15,056 bases of DNA, taken from assembly GCA_964508195.1 (NCBI GenBank), contig CAZDSH010000041.1, positions 1-15,056 of the forward strand. The letters are read 5' to 3'. The stretch's first letter is position 1. Each line of letters begins with the position of its first letter. This document shows positions 14,967 through 15,056 of the stretch, piece after piece. Made by a program: the position numbers and the translations under genes. The notes beneath the pieces were generated by a model. It was not told where the DNA came from, searched no databases, and saw only the letters and a list, made by a program, of their open reading frames with translations. This stretch comes from JAAYEV01 sp964508195. GTDB lineage: Bacteria > Bacillota > Clostridia > Ch29.

Positions 14967-15041
14967 AACAAAACATGCGGATTTGGAGGCCGCACGCCCC
15001 CTTGCCACATTAGGCCCGCACATGTAGGCATTAGGCTATCC
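14967..15041 (-). repeat. Right copy of the intergenic repeat element, inverted
   Basis: On the minus strand GGATAGCCTAATGCC (15041-15027) is followed after 16 bases by ATGTGGCAA (15010-15002), matching the left element at 77-129. On the plus strand, AAACAAAAC (14967-14975) and GCCCCCTTGCCACA (14996-15009) correspond to the two parts of the left hairpin unit (AACAAAAC, then GTCCCCTTGCCACA). Here they are separated by an extra hairpin TGCGG...CCGCA (14976-14980 and 14990-14994). The remaining bases to 15056 hold no gene. Confidence 0.65.
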
Positions 15042-15056
15042 GTAGCTGAGCTTACA

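Noticed and set aside
77..15041. Whole window as a composite transposon or genomic island
   Set aside because: Despite inverted end repeats there is no transposase, integrase or target duplication, and the genes are housekeeping with uniform codon use.

Overview
The window looks like a chromosomal segment from a low-to-moderate GC, anaerobic Firmicute, most likely a clostridial lineage. The grounds are strong AGGAGG-type ribosome binding sites, frequent TTG and GTG starts, heavy use of ATA (Ile) and AGG (Arg) codons, and a gene neighbourhood (tsaC - ywlE/rpiB - wecA/tagO - wecB/mnaA - ATPase operon) known from Bacillus and Clostridia. No species can be named from the sequence alone. Every gene I accept lies on the minus strand, so transcription runs from high to low coordinates.

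From right to left: 14818-15056 is non-coding and carries a repeat element. A ZIP-family metal transporter follows (14080-14817), then tsaC/sua5 (12891-13940) for tRNA t6A synthesis. Next is an in-frame fusion of a YwlE-type low-molecular-weight phosphatase to ribose-5-phosphate isomerase B (11823-12833), which keeps an internal ribosome binding site at the start of the RpiB domain. A strong promoter then drives a WecA/TagO-type glycosyl-phosphate transferase (10651-11697), closed by a terminator. A 379-base non-coding stretch precedes wecB/mnaA (9108-10271). These two sugar genes would start and feed undecaprenyl-linked wall polymer synthesis.

The left 60% is a complete nine-gene V/A-type ATPase operon in the order G(H)-I-K-E-C-F-A-B-D, the same order as Enterococcus hirae ntpFIKECGABD. 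It has a good sigma-A-like promoter at 8925-8954 and a hairpin terminator at 263-295. The genes overlap or abut, with Shine-Dalgarno sequences embedded in the preceding coding regions. The proteolipid K keeps every residue that binds Na+ in the E. hirae ring, so a Na+-coupled enzyme is likely. In Bacillus and many Clostridia the F-type ATP synthase operon sits after wecB/mnaA; here a V-type operon takes that place.

Both window ends carry related intergenic repeats in opposite orientation (GGATAGCCTAATGCC followed by ATGTGGCAA). The left copy runs into a three-hairpin tandem array whose spacers are 15-base palindromes resembling Fur/PerR-family operators. A possible diverged relative lies between wecA and wecB. 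Apart from these repeats, the phosphatase-isomerase fusion and the V-for-F exchange, the window is core-genome-like. I see no transposase, CRISPR, tRNA or rRNA.
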